Positions 6,307-7,788 of a DNA stretch of 7,788 bases are shown in pieces. The DNA is taken from positions 1-7,788 of the forward strand of contig JACPRR010000005.1 of the NCBI GenBank assembly GCA_016189825.1, in the 5' to 3' direction. Origin of the DNA: Chloroflexota bacterium. Lineage in GTDB: Bacteria > Chloroflexota > Dehalococcoidia > JACPPY01. Position 1 is the stretch's first letter, and each line of letters opens with the position of its first letter. The notes beneath the pieces were generated by a model that had not been told where the DNA came from, made no database searches, and saw only the letters and a program-made list of their open reading frames with translations. The translations under genes were made by a program, and so were the position numbers.

Positions 6307-7635
6307 TTACTTGTAACGGCGCACTTCGAACCGGTAGAGCTTGACAGGCTCGCGCGGCGAGATGCCGGCCTTCTGGCGGGCGATTGCTATTTGCTCTGCG
6401 ACGGTGTCGACGCCTTCCAGGTCTGGGAGCAGAAGCCCGCGGCGCCAGCCGCTTTCCACGATGACGCCGTACCGCCTGGGGTCGAGCTCATCGGGGCCTC
6501 CTGCCGGCTCAGGGCGGGTGAGGACATCGACTGTGTACTCCAGGTCCGGTAATTCCGGTGGGGCAACAGGAGGGAACCGCGGGTCGCGGGTGGCTGAACT
6601 GACGGCGTTGGCGATGACCTCTTCGGCAATGGTGCTCTTCGTGGGTTCGAAGGTGCCGATGCAGCCACGCAGTTCACCCCCCTTTTTCAGGCAGATGAAT
6701 ACCCCGGCGCGTTCCTGCATTTCGGGGCTGAGAGGCTGCTCCGGCCGGGGAGCCTTGGTGCCCAGTACCCTGCTTTCCACGGCCATACGAGCCAACTCCA
6801 CGAGCGGGTGCACACTTCTTGCAATGTCAAATGCTGCGACCAAGTAGCCGACGCCGAACGGGCCTTCGTACGAAAGGATACGGGGTTTCACCGCCAACCC
6901 GTCGAGCGCCCCCAGGAGGACCGCCACCGAGCGCAGCCCGCATTCTCCTGCCCGCTCGACGAGGTCCGGGTCCAGATTCAGGACTGCCTTTGTGTCCATG
7001 GTCCTGAGCGCCTCGATGAGCTGCCTGTCGAATTCCTTCCCCATGGGGTCGTACCCGGCGGGCGCGCCCGCTATGAGCCGGTGCGATAGGTCTCCGCTCG
7101 CTATTAGCGCCAGACGGCGGTCAAGGATCTCCGACGCCCTGGCAATGGCCTTGCCAAAAGCGAAGTGGGCATCCAGCGCGAGAAAGGAAAACGTCAGGGG
7201 GACGAGAGGCAGTCCTCCGGCCCGGGGAGCGAGGAAGTGCAACGGGACCATGGCGCCGTGGTCGAGAACGTACCGGTCGTTCCCTATCGGCCGGGCAGGT
7301 ACATGGGTCAAGGCGCACTCGTCCAGGATGGCGGCAGCAAGGGGGCGGTCGTTCTCGAAAACGGCGCCTGGCGTCAGGTCCCCCCAGGCAGTCATGTCGC
7401 CGCTGGCAGACTCCCCGACGAACACGCCCATGGCGTCGCTGAATCCGCTTCCATGGGGGCTCACCAGGGCGATGACATCCGGCGCAGATTTTGCCAGGTC
7501 TTCCGCAAGAAGGTGCATGGCCCGTGATGTCGAACTCACCGCGGATTCCTGTCCCCGTCCGACGCCGGGCACCAGGAGCGGTGGATGCGGAGCAATGCAG
7601 CCGAAGACCGTTCCGGTCAGCTTGGTTTCGGTCAT
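6307..7635 (-). CDS. LigB-type dioxygenase-like/AMMECR1 fusion protein (AmmeMemoRadiSam system)
   Basis: Two domains are fused in 442 aa, numbered from the ATG at 7635. Residues about 5-270 resemble class III extradiol dioxygenases of the LigB/Memo superfamily. [10 protein letters not shown] carries H17, SPHGSGF carries H61, [11 protein letters not shown] carries H126, SGDLSHR carries H185 and [10 protein letters not shown] carries E257. In LigB the iron is held by two histidines and a glutamate at similar spacing, so a metal site is plausible. Residues about 274-442 are an AMMECR1 domain with its signature LRGCIGT (322-328, C325), DPRFPPV (351-357) and a C-terminal [11 protein letters not shown]. 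The same fusion occurs in other bacteria as AmmeMemoRadiSam system protein A. The reaction is unknown; AMMECR1 domains have no proven activity. The frame also opens with a TTG at 7641, two codons earlier. Neither start has a strong Shine-Dalgarno. Its presumed partner is the radical SAM gene at the left end. Confidence 0.9.
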   Translation of the reverse strand: MTETKLTGTVFGCIAPHPPLLVPGVGRGQESAVSSTSRAMHLLAEDLAKSAPDVIALVSPHGSGFSDAMGVFVGESASGDMTAWGDLTPGAVFENDRPLAAAILDECALTHVPARPIGNDRYVLDHGAMVPLHFLAPRAGGLPLVPLTFSFLALDAHFAFGKAIARASEILDRRLALIASGDLSHRLIAGAPAGYDPMGKEFDRQLIEALRTMDTKAVLNLDPDLVERAGECGLRSVAVLLGALDGLAVKPRILSYEGPFGVGYLVAAFDIARSVHPLVELARMAVESRVLGTKAPRPEQPLSPEMQERAGVFICLKKGGELRGCIGTFEPTKSTIAEEVIANAVSSATRDPRFPPVAPPELPDLEYTVDVLTRPEPAGGPDELDPRRYGVIVESGWRRGLLLPDLEGVDTVAEQIAIARQKAGISPREPVKLYRFEVRRYK

Positions 7636-7706
7636 GTTCAACTCGTTCTATTACAAACGAAATAGTTATTGTTGCCTGGCATTATCACTGTTATGAAAAA
7701 GAGTTG
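7636..7706. other. AT-rich upstream region of the LigB-AMMECR1 gene
   Basis: This short stretch is much richer in A and T than the rest of the window and lies directly upstream of the fusion gene, so its promoter is probably here. A minus-strand GATAAT (within CAGTGATAATGCC) is the best -10 candidate, but no -35 box stands at a proper distance, and I cannot fix the promoter. No gene is visible. Confidence 0.3.
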
Positions 7707-7708
7707 TT

Positions 7709-7788
7709 GTCATTCTGACCCTGAGCTCTGCGAAGGGGAAGAATCCGTAGCCCGTGTGATAGAAACGGATTCTTCGGTCGCCCCCTCC
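7709..7788. repeat. Incomplete palindromic intergenic repeat at the right edge
   Basis: From about GTCATTCTGACCCTGAG (starting near 7709) to the end of the window the sequence matches a common style of dispersed bacterial intergenic palindrome, in which an outer GTCATTCTGA arm encloses an inner GAAGAATC hairpin. The inner stem is visible: GAAGAATCCGT (7738-7748) pairs perfectly over 11 bp with ACGGATTCTTC (7765-7775) around a 16-nt loop. The closing outer arm, expected to end in TCAGAATGAC, would lie beyond the window. Recognition of the repeat type is from memory; the stem itself is seen directly. Confidence 0.65.

Overview
The window is a compact, GC-rich bacterial chromosomal segment carrying eight protein-coding genes with short gaps and only two repeat-bearing intergenic stretches. 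All genes are on the minus strand except coaE. I saw no tRNA, rRNA, CRISPR array, transposase or phage gene. The gene content (DXP-independent vitamin B6 synthase PdxS/PdxT, a Ycf45-like AAA ATPase with an R3H domain coupled to tmk, AmmeMemoRadiSam proteins) and the two repeat types look most like Chloroflexota, perhaps Dehalococcoidia. That placement is inferred from gene content and recall, not tested.

Layout, left to right. A radical SAM enzyme of the AmmeMemoRadiSam group (amrS, minus) diverges from coaE (plus, dephospho-CoA kinase) across a small shared promoter region. coaE converges on tmk across about 240 bp that hold an inverted pair of hairpin-forming, purine/pyrimidine-skewed repeat arms and no gene. 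Then comes a tight minus-strand operon read right to left: pdxS, pdxT (12-bp gap), the AAA/R3H ATPase (15-bp gap) and tmk (8-bp overlap). It has a well-formed sigma70-type promoter of its own directly upstream of pdxS. Next is a stand-alone CheY-like receiver protein with a separate promoter, and then a LigB-AMMECR1 fusion, the second AmmeMemoRadiSam component. The right edge runs into an incomplete palindromic intergenic repeat.

How the genes work together. PdxS and PdxT form the two-subunit pyridoxal 5'-phosphate synthase: PdxT supplies ammonia from glutamine to PdxS. CoaE finishes coenzyme A synthesis and Tmk makes dTDP, so most of the window is cofactor and nucleotide housekeeping. The less understood part is the pair amrS and LigB-AMMECR1. 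Their families co-occur across bacteria and archaea but have no reaction that I can state with confidence. Here they sit on the same strand but about 5 kb apart, with the housekeeping genes between them. The ATPase lying in the pdxST-tmk operon is also functionally uncharacterised.
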